Shown here piece after piece: positions 32,887-42,381 of a stretch of 64,000 nucleotides of DNA. Within the stretch, counting starts at the first letter, position 1. Each line of letters opens with the position of its first letter. The notes below the pieces were generated by a model that ran no database searches, was not told the origin of the DNA, and worked only from the letters and a program-made list of their open reading frames with translations. Origin of the DNA: Byssovorax sp. (lineage in GTDB: Bacteria > Myxococcota_A > Polyangia > Polyangiales > Polyangiaceae); the NCBI GenBank assembly GCA_025362495.1, contig JANYGI010000026.1:130118-194117 (forward strand). Direction: 5' to 3'. The translations under genes and the position numbers were made by a program.

Positions 32887-35250
32887 TCACCTGGCTGCGG
32901 CCGCCTGCTCCTCGGCCGCCTTCACCTCGGCGATGCGCTGGTTCAACCACGCTTCGCCGGCCAGGAACTTCACGTGGCTCTCGCCTCCGGAGAAGCCGAC
33001 TCCGACCGAGACCAGGTTGGTGTCGACCTTCACGGCGCCGGTGAGCGTCTTGCCGATGTCGTGGAGCTGCACGGTGACGTTGGCCGAGCTGCCGTGCGCG
33101 CTGAGGCCGAGATCGAGCGCGCCGTGCGCCCGTCGCAGCTCGGCCGCGGCCGTGAGGCCCTTCATCGGGAAGATCGCGCCGACCCAGCCCGGAATGACGT
33201 CCTCGCTGGCGAGGATGGCGTTGAAGGGCGAGCCGTCCTTGCAGCGCGCGTCGCCGCGCAGCTCGAGGCTCATCGGATCCTTCGTCCCGACGTCGAGCCG
33301 CGAGACATCGAATTTGCCCCACCACCCTCCCTTCGGTGCGTGGCCGCCATAGACGGTGAGATCGCGGGTGATGGCGTGGAGCGCGCGGAGCTCGATCAGG
33401 CCCCGGCCCAGGTCGAGGCGCTGGAGCTGCCCTGTCGCCTCCACGTCGCCGCGGAGGGTCGTCCCCGCGAACCGCGCGTCGCCGGCGCCGCTGAGGCCGA
33501 GAGAGCCCACGATGGCTGCTTCTTCCGGCGTCCCGTCGAGGAGCGACGCGGGGTGGGCGATCCGCAGCCTGGCGTCGAGGTTGGCGGCGCGCGCCGTGAG
33601 AAGCATCCTGCTCTGGGTCGGGTTTCGCCAGAAGAGCCAGCCGAGATCGGGGCTCGTCGCCGCGACCGCGAGCGCGAAATCGCGCGGTACGCCCGCGTCG
33701 ACGCGCCCTTCGGTAACGTCGACGTGCACCGCGCCTCCGGGGTGAGCGTGGCTGTCGCGCGTGACGGTGATCGCCTCGGCGACCACCGTGCTCGGATCGA
33801 GGACGACGCTCTTCGTTCGCACGTCGCCCTCGTGGAACCGAGCCGTCGTCGCCAGCTCGAAGCCCACCTGGAACCGGCGCGCGTCGATCTTCACGCCGCG
33901 CGCGCTGGCCGAGAGGGTCCCGGCGGCCTTCATGGCCTCGTTCACGTCGACGCGGGCGCGGAGCGCGCCGGATCCAGCGAGGCTCACCCGAGGAGGGTGG
34001 GCGGGCAGGAGCCAGCGGAGCTCGGGGATCGTCGCGGGGACGTCGAGCTCCGTCTTCTCGATGGTGATCGGGCCGGCGAGATCGCGCGGAAGTCCTTTGA
34101 AATGAGCGCGCGCGTTCTCCAGGGTGGGGGACGCGCCCTCGGCGCCGGCGCGCTCGATCGTGGCTTTGCGGATCAGGAGATCGCCAGTCGCCACGGGCTC
34201 GGGCGAGGCATCGTCGACCCGCACGTCGAGGCGATAATCGAGCGTGGCGGTGTACTCCGCGGCGCCGAGCACGACGCGGTCGCACACGGCCGTCGCCGCG
34301 GTCGGAGGCATCGCGCGGCCATGGGCGAGGTAGTAGTCGACGTGAAAAGCGCCGCTGCCTTCCGCGACGCGGAGCGCCGGCGGCTCACCGAGGTAGAGGC
34401 GAACGAACTCCATTCCAGGCGTGCGCCCGTCGAGCCGCGCGTGGCCCGAGATCTGGCGCAACGCCGCCTCCCTGGAGCCGCGGAGATCGATGACGCCGAG
34501 AGTGGCAGTCACGTGGAGGTCGACGGGGCTCATCGCGACCTCTCCGCCAATGCGGAGCACCCCACCGTCGAGGTCGACCTCCGTCGCGCCCACGTGAACG
34601 AGGCGATCGGGGATGACGTAGACGCCGCCGCGCACCCGGATCGCCCCCGTGAGCCGGTGCTCGTCCATCCAGACCTCGCGGGCGAGCGCGTCGACGTCGC
34701 CTATGTGCACGCGCCAGGCGTCGAAATCGGCGTCGCTCACCGGCGGCGCGTCGGGCCCGACCAGCGCCAGCGGGGGATCTTCGAAGCCCTCGATCGGGGC
34801 CGCGGCCCGCGCGCGCGCCGTGGTCGCGCCGGCGTCGTCGAGCAGGCGACGCAACCGAAACGCGACACCTGTGGCGCGCACGCGCGTGGCGCTGAACTTC
34901 TTGCCGAACAGCGCGAGCAGATCGACGGTGACGTCCGCCTCGTCGATTTCGAGCCGAAACTGGACCTTCCAGCTCTGGTCGCGCAGACGAAACCCCTCCA
35001 CGCGCGCGACGCCGGGCCAGAGCGTATAGGCACGCTCGTAGCCCATCAGGAAGCGGTCCGGGTGCCGGTTCAGGAGCGGCAGCAGCCCGAAGCGCAGGAA
35101 CAGATTCCCCGCGAGGAGGTAGAAGATCTGGAGCGCCAGCAGCGTGGCGCCGAGCCACAAAAAGCGCCTGGTGAGGCCGCGGAGCCTCGATTGCCGGGGG
35201 CGCACGATCGCCGGGGCGGGCGCGGCAGGGACGTTGACCAGGGTCGTCAC
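32887..35250 (-). CDS. AsmA-like / DUF748-type envelope protein
   Basis: A 787-residue protein with one N-terminal membrane helix (FLWLGATLLALQIFYLLAGN, about 30-49) and a large, beta-rich extracytoplasmic part. The segment after the helix (YTLWPGVARVEGFRLRDQSW, EADVTVDLLALFGKKFSATR) and recurring ...LDLGGG...RGDVEATG-type strands resemble the AsmA/TamB/YhdP group, which forms long hydrophobic grooves for lipid transport between membranes. Assignment is by architecture, not by a diagnostic motif. Start is GTG 35250; no better codon is close. Lies between the malic enzyme and MBL genes on the same strand, with gaps of 54 and 74 bp. Confidence 0.72.
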   Translation of the reverse strand: MTTLVNVPAAPAPAIVRPRQSRLRGLTRRFLWLGATLLALQIFYLLAGNLFLRFGLLPLLNRHPDRFLMGYERAYTLWPGVARVEGFRLRDQSWKVQFRLEIDEADVTVDLLALFGKKFSATRVRATGVAFRLRRLLDDAGATTARARAAAPIEGFEDPPLALVGPDAPPVSDADFDAWRVHIGDVDALAREVWMDEHRLTGAIRVRGGVYVIPDRLVHVGATEVDLDGGVLRIGGEVAMSPVDLHVTATLGVIDLRGSREAALRQISGHARLDGRTPGMEFVRLYLGEPPALRVAEGSGAFHVDYYLAHGRAMPPTAATAVCDRVVLGAAEYTATLDYRLDVRVDDASPEPVATGDLLIRKATIERAGAEGASPTLENARAHFKGLPRDLAGPITIEKTELDVPATIPELRWLLPAHPPRVSLAGSGALRARVDVNEAMKAAGTLSASARGVKIDARRFQVGFELATTARFHEGDVRTKSVVLDPSTVVAEAITVTRDSHAHPGGAVHVDVTEGRVDAGVPRDFALAVAATSPDLGWLFWRNPTQSRMLLTARAANLDARLRIAHPASLLDGTPEEAAIVGSLGLSGAGDARFAGTTLRGDVEATGQLQRLDLGRGLIELRALHAITRDLTVYGGHAPKGGWWGKFDVSRLDVGTKDPMSLELRGDARCKDGSPFNAILASEDVIPGWVGAIFPMKGLTAAAELRRAHGALDLGLSAHGSSANVTVQLHDIGKTLTGAVKVDTNLVSVGVGFSGGESHVKFLAGEAWLNQRIAEVKAAEEQAAAAR

Positions 35251-35324
35251 AGGGGTAAGGACGGCGCGCGAAATCGCGCAGCCGAGCGCCCCTGATCAAG
35301 AACGCGGCCAACCCGCGGCGGGGC

Positions 35325-36137
35325 TCACCCGAAGAGCGAGAGCTGCGCCGCTCTCCCGCGGGCCCCCGCGAGCGGAGGCCACGCTTCGGCCGGGGCGGCG
35401 TCGAGCGCGAGGCACGCGTCCTGGGTCGCCGCGAGGAGGCGAACGCGCCGCCCCGAGAGCGCGTCTTGCGCCGATTCGAGCGCGAGCTCCGGGCGATTGT
35501 TGCTCTTCGAGAGGTGCATGAGCACGACGGTGTGGGCCTCGACCGGCAGCGCGCGGAGCAGCGCGTGGGCCTGCGCGTTCGAGAGGTGCCCGCGCGCGCT
35601 GGCGATCCGACGCTTCAAGAACGCGGGATAGTGCCCGTTTTGCAGCAGCTCGGCGTCGTGGTTCGACTCGATCAGCACGAGCTCGCAGCCCGCGAGGTGG
35701 GCCGCCAGGCCGGGCGGGACCTCGCCGAGATCGGTGACGATCGCGGCGCGGTGGCCGCCGCCCTCGACCACGAGCGCCACCTGCGCGGCGTCGTGAGGGA
35801 GCGGCATCGGCGCGATCGTCAGCGCGCCGATGGCGAAGGGCTCGCGCGCGCTGAACACCTTCACCTCGTCCCGCCCGTGGAGCGCCTCGGTGCGCGCCGT
35901 CGCCTCGCTCGCGTAGATCGGGATCTTCAAGCGCCGCGCCAGACGGAGCGACTGGCCCACGTGATCCTGGTGCGCGTGCGTCACCACGATGGCGTCCGGG
36001 AGCCGCGCGCCCGCCGTCGCGAGCTTGGCCTCCAGCGCGCGCGGCGCGATCCCCGCGTCGACCAGCACGCTGGTGCCCGCCGCCTCGAACCACGAAGCAT
36101 TCCCCGCGCTCCCGCTGGCCAGGACGATCACGCGCAT
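35325..36137 (-). CDS. MBL-fold metallo-hydrolase (YycJ/WalJ-like)
   Basis: A 270-residue MBL-fold protein beginning MRVIVLASGSAGNASWFEA, the hallmark of the YycJ family (a bacterial exonuclease-like MBL protein linked to DNA mismatch repair or cell-wall regulation in Bacillus). Metal site HAHQDH (H54, H56, D58, H59) is complete, with further ligands in LPHDA and ARGHLSN. ATG 36137 was chosen over upstream in-frame ATG 36176 because it matches the family start and has GGGAG 6-10 bases before it. The C-terminal 40 residues are extra. Followed by AsmA-like gene; preceded by rbgA. Confidence 0.87.
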   Translation of the reverse strand: MRVIVLASGSAGNASWFEAAGTSVLVDAGIAPRALEAKLATAGARLPDAIVVTHAHQDHVGQSLRLARRLKIPIYASEATARTEALHGRDEVKVFSAREPFAIGALTIAPMPLPHDAAQVALVVEGGGHRAAIVTDLGEVPPGLAAHLAGCELVLIESNHDAELLQNGHYPAFLKRRIASARGHLSNAQAHALLRALPVEAHTVVLMHLSKSNNRPELALESAQDALSGRRVRLLAATQDACLALDAAPAEAWPPLAGARGRAAQLSLFG

Positions 36138-36198
36138 CAGGCTCCCAGCCTTGAGCGAGCGCTGCGCGTCTGTCACGTGGAATCGTCGCCCGGGCGCG

Positions 36199-37146
36199 CT
36201 ACTTCGGCGGAGCGGGGATCTCGATCTCGGTCTCGAGCGCCGCCGGATCGCTCGGCGCCTCGACGACCGGGGGCGCGGGGATCACGATGTCGCTCGGCGA
36301 TTCGAGGCTGATCCGCCCGAGGCCGCCGCTGCGAAACTCGTGGACGAGGATCTCGGCGGCCTTGTGGAGATCGATCCCGCCGCCGTTCTTGAGGCAGCCA
36401 CGACGGCGTCCGATCTCGGCGATCAAGGCCTCTGGCGTGGGGGGCAGCGCGGCGAGCTTGAAGCGCGCGAGGAGGCGATCGGCGTAGCGCGCGAGGAAGA
36501 GCTCGGCGCCGAACATGGCGACGTTGAAATAGTCGATGGCGGTGTCGGGGATCGAGCCGGCCAGCGCCAGGCGGTGCGAGCCGGCCTCGTCTTCGAGCTT
36601 CGGCCACATCAACCCTGGGCTGTCCCAGAGCACCATGCCGTTGCTCAAGACGACCTGTTGCTGAGCCTTGGTGACAGCGGGCTTGTCGCCCACGACGGCG
36701 ACGACGCGGCTCATCAGGGTGTTGATCAGCGTCGACTTACCCACGTTGGGGACGCCGACGATCATCGCGCGCACGGCCTTCGCGCCGCTCTGGCGCGGCG
36801 AGAGGCGCTTGCAGAGCTCGGCGATGCGGGCCCGGGTCTCGCCCGGACGATCGGTGCTGAGCGCGACAGCGAGCACCGGGCCGCCCGGCCGTCGCCCCTC
36901 GATCGGGGCCGGCGGGGACTCGAAGTGACGCATCCACTGCTCGGTGATCTGCGGATCGGCGATATCGCTTTTGCTCAGCACCTTGACGCAGGGCTTGTCG
37001 GCCCGGAGCTCGGTCACGACGGGGTTCGAGCTCGCCCAGGGCATGCGCGCGTCGAGGACCTCGATGATCACGTCCTGCGCGGGCATCGCGGCCGCCATCT
37101 CGCGCCGCGCCTTCGTCATGTGCCCCGGGTACCACTGGATCAGCAT
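36199..37146 (-). CDS. rbgA: Ribosome biogenesis GTPase RbgA/YlqF
   Basis: A 315-residue circularly permuted GTPase that assists maturation of the large ribosomal subunit. Motif order is permuted as expected: G4 SKSD (58-61), then G1 GVPNVGKST (131-139), G2 T159, G3 DSPG (175-178). The N terminus IQWYPGHMTKARREM is the family hallmark. The C terminus beyond about 280 is a Pro/Glu-rich extension not usual in Bacillus RbgA. ATG 37146 sits 10 bp after the stop of the MYXO-CTERM gene, which may be co-transcribed. Confidence 0.94.
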   Translation of the reverse strand: MLIQWYPGHMTKARREMAAAMPAQDVIIEVLDARMPWASSNPVVTELRADKPCVKVLSKSDIADPQITEQWMRHFESPPAPIEGRRPGGPVLAVALSTDRPGETRARIAELCKRLSPRQSGAKAVRAMIVGVPNVGKSTLINTLMSRVVAVVGDKPAVTKAQQQVVLSNGMVLWDSPGLMWPKLEDEAGSHRLALAGSIPDTAIDYFNVAMFGAELFLARYADRLLARFKLAALPPTPEALIAEIGRRRGCLKNGGGIDLHKAAEILVHEFRSGGLGRISLESPSDIVIPAPPVVEAPSDPAALETEIEIPAPPK

Positions 37147-37156
37147 CGGCGCCCTT

Positions 37157-38476
37157 CTAGCACCGAACGCCCCGGGATCGGCGGCGCCGGGCCGCGAGCA
37201 CGGCCGCGGCGAGCAGCCCGAGCGCGGCCGCGCCGGGCGCGCCGCTGCCCTGTTCGCCGCCGACGCGGCAGCCACACCCGCTGTCCTCGGCTCCGCCGCT
37301 GCTGCCGCCGCCCGCGCCCGAGGTGCTGGCGCTCGCGGTCGTCGCGCTCGCGCTCGCGCCGCCGACGCTGCCCGTGGTGACAGCGCTGCTCCCGCCGGCT
37401 CCGCCCGCTCCGCCGGCCCCCGTCTCCAGGCCGTGAGTGACAATCTCCAGCGTCCCGCGGGTGGCCGTCGCGGCATGAAACGCCGGTGCCAGGCCCGCTG
37501 CGATCGGATCGAAGATGGCAGTCGCGGCGGCGACGTCGGCGTCGGTATCGGACTTGGACGTCAGCAGCACGATCCCGAGCTTCCACGATGTCGGCGAGAC
37601 GCCAAAGGCCGGATCGCGCGTGCCCGTCGCGGTGATCACGTCATCGATGGTCACCGTCTTGCGCGTCGCGGTGACGGTGAACGACTTCGTGGCGTCGAAC
37701 CACGGGAACGAGTGGGGCGCATAGACGCCGCCCCACAGCGGATCGGTCGTCGTCGGTGGCACATTCACGCCCTCCAGCACGCCGAACGGAGGCACCTCGG
37801 CGGCGCTCGCCAGGCCCATCATGTAGAGATCGAGCTTCGAATACGCGATCGTCGAGGGGACGGCGGCGATGGCGGTGTACGTACCATCGCCGTTGTCCTT
37901 CCACTGGTTGCCGCCCGCCGGCGAGCCGCCCGCGTCCATGAAGAAGGACCAGTGAAACGGGAACCCGGTGAGCTCGTCCGGCGTGGGGCCGGGGACCCGG
38001 AGCGCGGGGCCCCAGTTGTGGGAGAGCTCGAGCAGAAAGAGGTAATTGGCAAAGCCCTCTTCGAGCGCCGCCTGCTTCGCCGCGCGCTGCTTCAGCTTCA
38101 GGATGCTGTTGTGGAAGAGCACGCTCCGCAGCGGCGGCTTCGACGAGGTGAACGTGCCGTCGGGCGGGTAAAAGGCCTCGATCCCGATGCCCTTCACGTC
38201 GAGCCCCTGGGGATCGAAGATGGTGCTGATGTAGTCGCCGCCGCTGAACGGGAACGTGGTCCACACGCTGAGGACCTGGGGGATGGGCTGCCCCGCCGCG
38301 GCGTAGAGCGCGAAGAGCTTCTTCTCGATCACCTTGGCGTGAGCCTGGGTATCGAATTTCGTCCCTTCGATGGTGCCGTCGTCCTGGAGCACGACGTAGG
38401 GAGGCGGGGCGGCGCCCGCCGAGGCGGCGAGCGTGAGACCGAAGGAAGCGGCGAGGGCGAGGGGGGCGAGGCGCAT
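37157..38476 (-). CDS. Secreted MYXO-CTERM-type protein, metalloprotease-like core
   Basis: A 439-residue exported protein: cleavable signal peptide (LAASAGAA, about 15-22), a core of about 320 residues, a Gly/Ser/Thr/Ala linker (about 345-395), then EDSGCGCRVGG, a hydrophobic helix and ARRRRSRG. That tail matches MYXO-CTERM sorting signals, which retain proteins at the myxobacterial surface. The core has ELSHNWGPALR, then FHWSFFMDAGGS...NGDGTYTAI...YSKLDLYMMGL, which resembles predicted secreted metallopeptidases where the first motif is HELxH; here the first His is Leu (LLELSH), so catalysis may be lost. ATG 38476 is preferred over TTG 38494. Lies just upstream of rbgA. Confidence 0.75.
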   Translation of the reverse strand: MRLAPLALAASFGLTLAASAGAAPPPYVVLQDDGTIEGTKFDTQAHAKVIEKKLFALYAAAGQPIPQVLSVWTTFPFSGGDYISTIFDPQGLDVKGIGIEAFYPPDGTFTSSKPPLRSVLFHNSILKLKQRAAKQAALEEGFANYLFLLELSHNWGPALRVPGPTPDELTGFPFHWSFFMDAGGSPAGGNQWKDNGDGTYTAIAAVPSTIAYSKLDLYMMGLASAAEVPPFGVLEGVNVPPTTTDPLWGGVYAPHSFPWFDATKSFTVTATRKTVTIDDVITATGTRDPAFGVSPTSWKLGIVLLTSKSDTDADVAAATAIFDPIAAGLAPAFHAATATRGTLEIVTHGLETGAGGAGGAGGSSAVTTGSVGGASASATTASASTSGAGGGSSGGAEDSGCGCRVGGEQGSGAPGAAALGLLAAAVLAARRRRSRGVRC

Positions 38477-38598
38477 GAGGCGCGTGGCAAGCAAGCGAGG
38501 TGCCGTGGTCGGATCGCCTGCAATTCAGCCGTTTCTGGCGTCGTCGTCACTCCGCTGACGGCGCGCGCGCCCGACCCCGTGCGCTCGCGGGACGGCGC

Positions 38599-40143
38599 CT
38601 ACAGCTCGTGCGGGAGCAGATCCCGCGGGCTCCGGTAATATTGCAGCGGCGAGTACGCCAGCAGATTGGACACCTTGGAGGTGTAAAGACAGGCATACTC
38701 CTCCACCTGATCTCCGAAGCTCGAGGTCTCGTGGGCCTCCTTGAGCAGGGAGCCCCAGTAGGGGTGGAAGCGCCGCGCGATCTCGCGCTCGAGCTTGCCA
38801 GTCTCGGCGTCGAGGGTGCGCAGCTGCCCGCGGATCCGCTCGACGGCGCGCTTGACCCGGGTGCGCTCGAGCTCGTTCTGCGAGGCCCCGTTCATGCGGA
38901 GCACCGGCGGCGGGACCAGGATCGAGAGGGCCGGGGCCTCGACCACCTGGGTCGCCGGATCGTCCTCGAGCTTGCGGGTGAGGTCCTTGAAGCGCTGCTG
39001 GTAATACCGAAGCTGGTCCTCGAGCTCTTCGCGCCGCTCTTCCAGCAAACCGCTCTTCTCGTGCTCCTGGCGACAGGCCTCGTGGGCGTTCACCTCGGCT
39101 TCCATCTCCTGGATGATCATCGCCGTGCGCCAGGCGCTCTCTTTCTTGGAGCGGAGGATGTCGCCGTAGATGTGGTCGCCGACGTAGAGGACCCGATCGC
39201 CGGTGACGCCGAGGGCCTTCTCGAAGTCGTGGAGATTGCCACCCTCGTAGATCGTGCCGCGCTCGAGCGGCAGCGTCGCCGGGATGAGCTCGTCGCCGGA
39301 TCGCTGCATCATCGGCCGGCGCTCCTGGAAGAACGCGGGCTTCTGCGAGGCGACGATGATCACGTCGAAGTAGTGACGGAAGCTCGGGTACTCCGGCATC
39401 GCCCCGCCGAGGAGGTAATGCATCATCTGCTCGGTGTAGAGCCAGCGGCTGTTGGTGAGCAGGAAGAGCTTCTTGCCGGCGCTCCGCAGCTTGTGGAGTG
39501 TCTGGGCCAGGTTGGGATCGCGATCGACGTAGCCGGGGAGGTTCCCGTTGAGGGTGTCGAGGATCGTCCCGTCGCGGTGGGCCTCGTCGATGCACTCGCG
39601 GATGTCGGTGAAGAGCCGCGCGAAGTCGAGCTGGAGGCCGCGCGACTCGAAGGCGTCGACGATGCCGGTGTACATCGTGGCCTCGGACAGGGCGTAGAGG
39701 GTGTCGATCCAGTGGTAGCGCGCCGTGGTGGGGCGGATCTTCTTCGACTGGTAGAGCGCGCGGATCTCGTCCTTCGAGAGCTCGCGCAGGCCGTGGTAGC
39801 CCTGCTGCACCACCTTGAAGCGATCCATCTTCAGGATGTGCCCGAAGCGCTTGTCGATCAGCAGGCCGCGGATCGGAAAGTCGATCGGGTACTGGATGTT
39901 CTGGATCACGTCCGGCGGGTAGCCCCGCGTCGCCAGCTTCTTCACCGTGGCCTGGATGGAGAGCTTGTCCATCTCGGCCTGGTTGTAGATGGCGAGGGTG
40001 TAGTCCATGTCGAACCCAACCCAGTCGATGCCGGACATCTTCAGGTTGCGGTTGACGAACACGCGCCGGGTCCGCGGGATCCGCGTGGGCTCGGGCGGGG
40101 GCCGGAGGCCGGTGATGGGCAGGTCGAGCTGTTCGAACGTCAC
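38599..40143 (-). CDS. HAD-IG family 5'-nucleotidase
   Basis: A 514-residue HAD-superfamily protein of the cytosolic purine 5'-nucleotidase (HAD-IG) type, dephosphorylating IMP/GMP-like nucleotides. Catalytic DMDYT (D45, D47), motif II LLTNS, and motif III/IV VLYVGDHIYGDIL are all present. The segment around 380-420 is a coiled coil (EKSGLLEERREELEDQLRYY). Length and motifs fit bacterial homologues widespread in Deltaproteobacteria. Start GTG 40143 gives MTFEQLDLPI. Divergent from the ABC transporter gene at 40314 across 170 bp. Confidence 0.92.
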   Translation of the reverse strand: MTFEQLDLPITGLRPPPEPTRIPRTRRVFVNRNLKMSGIDWVGFDMDYTLAIYNQAEMDKLSIQATVKKLATRGYPPDVIQNIQYPIDFPIRGLLIDKRFGHILKMDRFKVVQQGYHGLRELSKDEIRALYQSKKIRPTTARYHWIDTLYALSEATMYTGIVDAFESRGLQLDFARLFTDIRECIDEAHRDGTILDTLNGNLPGYVDRDPNLAQTLHKLRSAGKKLFLLTNSRWLYTEQMMHYLLGGAMPEYPSFRHYFDVIIVASQKPAFFQERRPMMQRSGDELIPATLPLERGTIYEGGNLHDFEKALGVTGDRVLYVGDHIYGDILRSKKESAWRTAMIIQEMEAEVNAHEACRQEHEKSGLLEERREELEDQLRYYQQRFKDLTRKLEDDPATQVVEAPALSILVPPPVLRMNGASQNELERTRVKRAVERIRGQLRTLDAETGKLEREIARRFHPYWGSLLKEAHETSSFGDQVEEYACLYTSKVSNLLAYSPLQYYRSPRDLLPHEL

Positions 40144-40313
40144 GGGTCACGGCGAGACTAACCTACCCGGCCCTCGACGTCGAAAACCCTGCTCGCCCGG
40201 GGAGCGCGCCGTCTGTCCGGACCGGGAAAACAAGCCCCGGTCTCTCCCGCGCGGAGGATGCGAGGCGGTCTCTTCCGTCGTCGCCGGAGAGCGGTGCTAC
40301 GACGCCCGGCGTG

Positions 40314-40985
40314 ATGATCCGCGCGACCGGGTTGCGAAAGCTCTACGGCGACGCCCGCGCCCGGCGCGCCGCGCTCGACGGCGTCGATTTCTCGGTGGAA
40401 CCGGGGGATTTCGTCGCCGTGCTCGGGCCGAGCGGATCGGGGAAGAGCACGCTGCTGGCGATCCTCGGGGGGCTCGATCGCGACTACGAAGGTCGGCTCG
40501 AAATCTTCGGGAGCGAGCTGCGCGGGCTTGGGGACGCGGCGCTGGCGCGGCTCCGAGGCGCGCGGATTGGCTTCATTTTCCAGGCATTTCACCTGCTCTC
40601 GCACCTCTCGGTGATCGACAACGTCCTCGCTCCGTCGCTGTTCGCCGAGGGCGCCGGGGATCTCCGGCTGCGCGCGCTCGCGCTCCTCGATCGGGTCGGT
40701 CTCGTCGACCGCCGCGACGATCCGCCGACCGAGCTCTCCGGCGGTCAGCGGCAGCGCGTCTCGATCGCGCGGGCGCTGCTGCGGAAGCCCGATCTCGTGC
40801 TCTGCGACGAGCCGACCGGGAACCTCGACGCCGAGACCGGCGAGCGCATCGTCGACCTGTTCCGCGAGCTGCACGTCGAGGAGAAGCTCACCCTCGTGGC
40901 CGTGACGCACGAGGAGCGGCTGGCCCGCGCGGCGACGCGGACGGTGCGGCTCCGCGCCGGGAAGATCGACGGAGGCGAGGCGTGA
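40314..40985 (+). CDS. ABC transporter ATP-binding protein (LolD/MacB-like)
   Basis: A 223-residue ABC ATPase of the type VII (MacB/LolD/FtsE) group. Walker A GPSGSGKST (38-46), Q-loop FIFQAFHLL, signature LSGGQRQRVS (about 142-151), Walker B DLVLCDEP and the H-loop VTHE are intact. LPRDYEG-type Gly-Gly-Leu-Asp near 52-55 is usual for LolD. ATG 40314 or GTG 40311 may serve as start. Its stop overlaps the GTG of the permease gene by 4 bp, so both products form one transporter. Such systems extract lipoproteins or export peptides; the cargo is unknown. Confidence 0.93.
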   Translation: MIRATGLRKLYGDARARRAALDGVDFSVEPGDFVAVLGPSGSGKSTLLAILGGLDRDYEGRLEIFGSELRGLGDAALARLRGARIGFIFQAFHLLSHLSVIDNVLAPSLFAEGAGDLRLRALALLDRVGLVDRRDDPPTELSGGQRQRVSIARALLRKPDLVLCDEPTGNLDAETGERIVDLFRELHVEEKLTLVAVTHEERLARAATRTVRLRAGKIDGGEA

Positions 40986-42373
40986 GGCTCGGCGCGCTCT
41001 CGACCTTGATCCGCCGCGATCTGCGGCGCACCCGCGGCGCGCTCGTGACGAGCGGCTTCGGCATCGCCGCGGGCACGGCGGCGCTGGTGTTCTTCCTGGC
41101 GCTCGGCCTCGGCGTGCGCGCTGTGCTGCTCGGCGAGGTGTTCCCGATCGATCAGATCGAGCTCGAGCCGCCGAAGCAAGGCGATCCCGGGCTGCTCGGG
41201 CTGCTCGTCGGCTCGGGCGGCCCGCCGGGGATCGGTGAGGGCTCGGTCCGCGATCTCGCGATGGTGCCGGGCGTGCTGTCGGTCGATCCCAGGCTGCGCT
41301 TCGCGTTTCCGTCGAGCGGGCGCGGCGGCAAAGAGATCTTCGGCCACGATGTCGGCACGAGCGAGCTGCTCGGCGACGGGATCGAGCCGTCGCTCACGCG
41401 CGGCGAGTCGTTCGGATCGATCGCGTTCGAAGATCCGCTGACGCACCCGGGCGCGGCGTGCGCCGACGACGGCGGGTGCGCGGCGCCGCAGTACTGTGAG
41501 CGCCCGAGCGACGCCGCGGCGGGCGCGTGCTCGGATCCCGTCCCGGTGCTGGTGAGCCGCTATCTCGTGGAGATCTTCGACAAGAGCATCGCGCCGGCGC
41601 ACGGCCTGCCGCCGATCGGCGAGACGCTGGTGGGGCGGGCCCAGGGGGTGACCTTCGCGCTCCGGCTGGGCGAGTCGCTGCTCGGCCGCGCAAAAAGCGG
41701 CGAGCCGCGGACGGTGCGCGCGCGCGTCGCCGGCGTCTCGCGGCGCGCCGTCGATCTCGGGATCACGCTGCCGCTCTCGGTCGTGCGCCGGTGGAACCGC
41801 GAGTACGCGGGCGCGGGCGCGGCCGACAGCTTCTCCAGCGTCGTGGTGCGGGCGAAGGACGCCAGCGCGATCGGCCTCGCGCTCGAGCGGGGCAAGGCGC
41901 TCGGGCTCGAGCCCCACGACACCCGCGCGCGCGACGTGTCGGTGCTCATCACCGGCGTGATGGCGCTGCTCTCGCTCGTCGCGGCGGTGATCCTCGTCGT
42001 GTCGGCCTCGAACATCGCCTACACGTTCCGCGTGCTCGTGAGCGAGCGCCGCGCCGAGATCGCGCTCTACCGGGCCGTCGGCGCGACCGGGGCCGACATG
42101 CGCGCGTGGATGCTCGGCCTCGCCGCCGCGGTGGGCCTCGTCGGCGGAGCGGCCGGCCTCGTGATCGCGCGCGCTCTGGCGCTGCTCACCGACGAGATCG
42201 CGGCGAGGAAGCTCCCCGATTTCCCGTTCAAGCCCGCTTCGTTCTTCGCGTTCCCACCGTGGTTGTGGGCGGCTGGCCTCGGCTTCGCGGCGCTGTTCGC
42301 GGCCCTCGGCGCCTTCCGCCCGGCGCGTCGCGCCTCGCGCGTGGAGCCCGCGGCGGCGCTGTCGGGGAGCTGA
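40982..42373 (+). CDS. FtsX/MacB-type ABC permease with Cys-rich insertion
   Basis: A 463-residue inner-membrane permease. One N-terminal helix (GALVTSGFGIAAGTAALVFF) is followed by a periplasmic domain and three C-terminal helices (about 310-460), with the FtsX motif FRVLVSERRAEIALYRAVGA. Inside the periplasmic domain, about residues 155-185, is an insertion rich in Cys: AACADDGGCAAPQYCERP followed by ...GACSDP, the same spacing as in local Cys-rich lipoproteins. I do not know this in MacB/LolE proteins. GTG 40982 overlaps the ATPase stop. It ends 8 bp before the convergent lipoprotein gene. Confidence 0.88.
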   Translation: MRLGALSTLIRRDLRRTRGALVTSGFGIAAGTAALVFFLALGLGVRAVLLGEVFPIDQIELEPPKQGDPGLLGLLVGSGGPPGIGEGSVRDLAMVPGVLSVDPRLRFAFPSSGRGGKEIFGHDVGTSELLGDGIEPSLTRGESFGSIAFEDPLTHPGAACADDGGCAAPQYCERPSDAAAGACSDPVPVLVSRYLVEIFDKSIAPAHGLPPIGETLVGRAQGVTFALRLGESLLGRAKSGEPRTVRARVAGVSRRAVDLGITLPLSVVRRWNREYAGAGAADSFSSVVVRAKDASAIGLALERGKALGLEPHDTRARDVSVLITGVMALLSLVAAVILVVSASNIAYTFRVLVSERRAEIALYRAVGATGADMRAWMLGLAAAVGLVGGAAGLVIARALALLTDEIAARKLPDFPFKPASFFAFPPWLWAAGLGFAALFAALGAFRPARRASRVEPAAALSGS

Positions 42374-42381
42374 GCTTTGAT

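Noticed and set aside
31966-35295. 1109-codon plus-strand frame opposite the malic enzyme and AsmA-like genes
   Set aside because: Same GC-bias shadow; it crosses two well-supported minus-strand genes and their intergenic gap.
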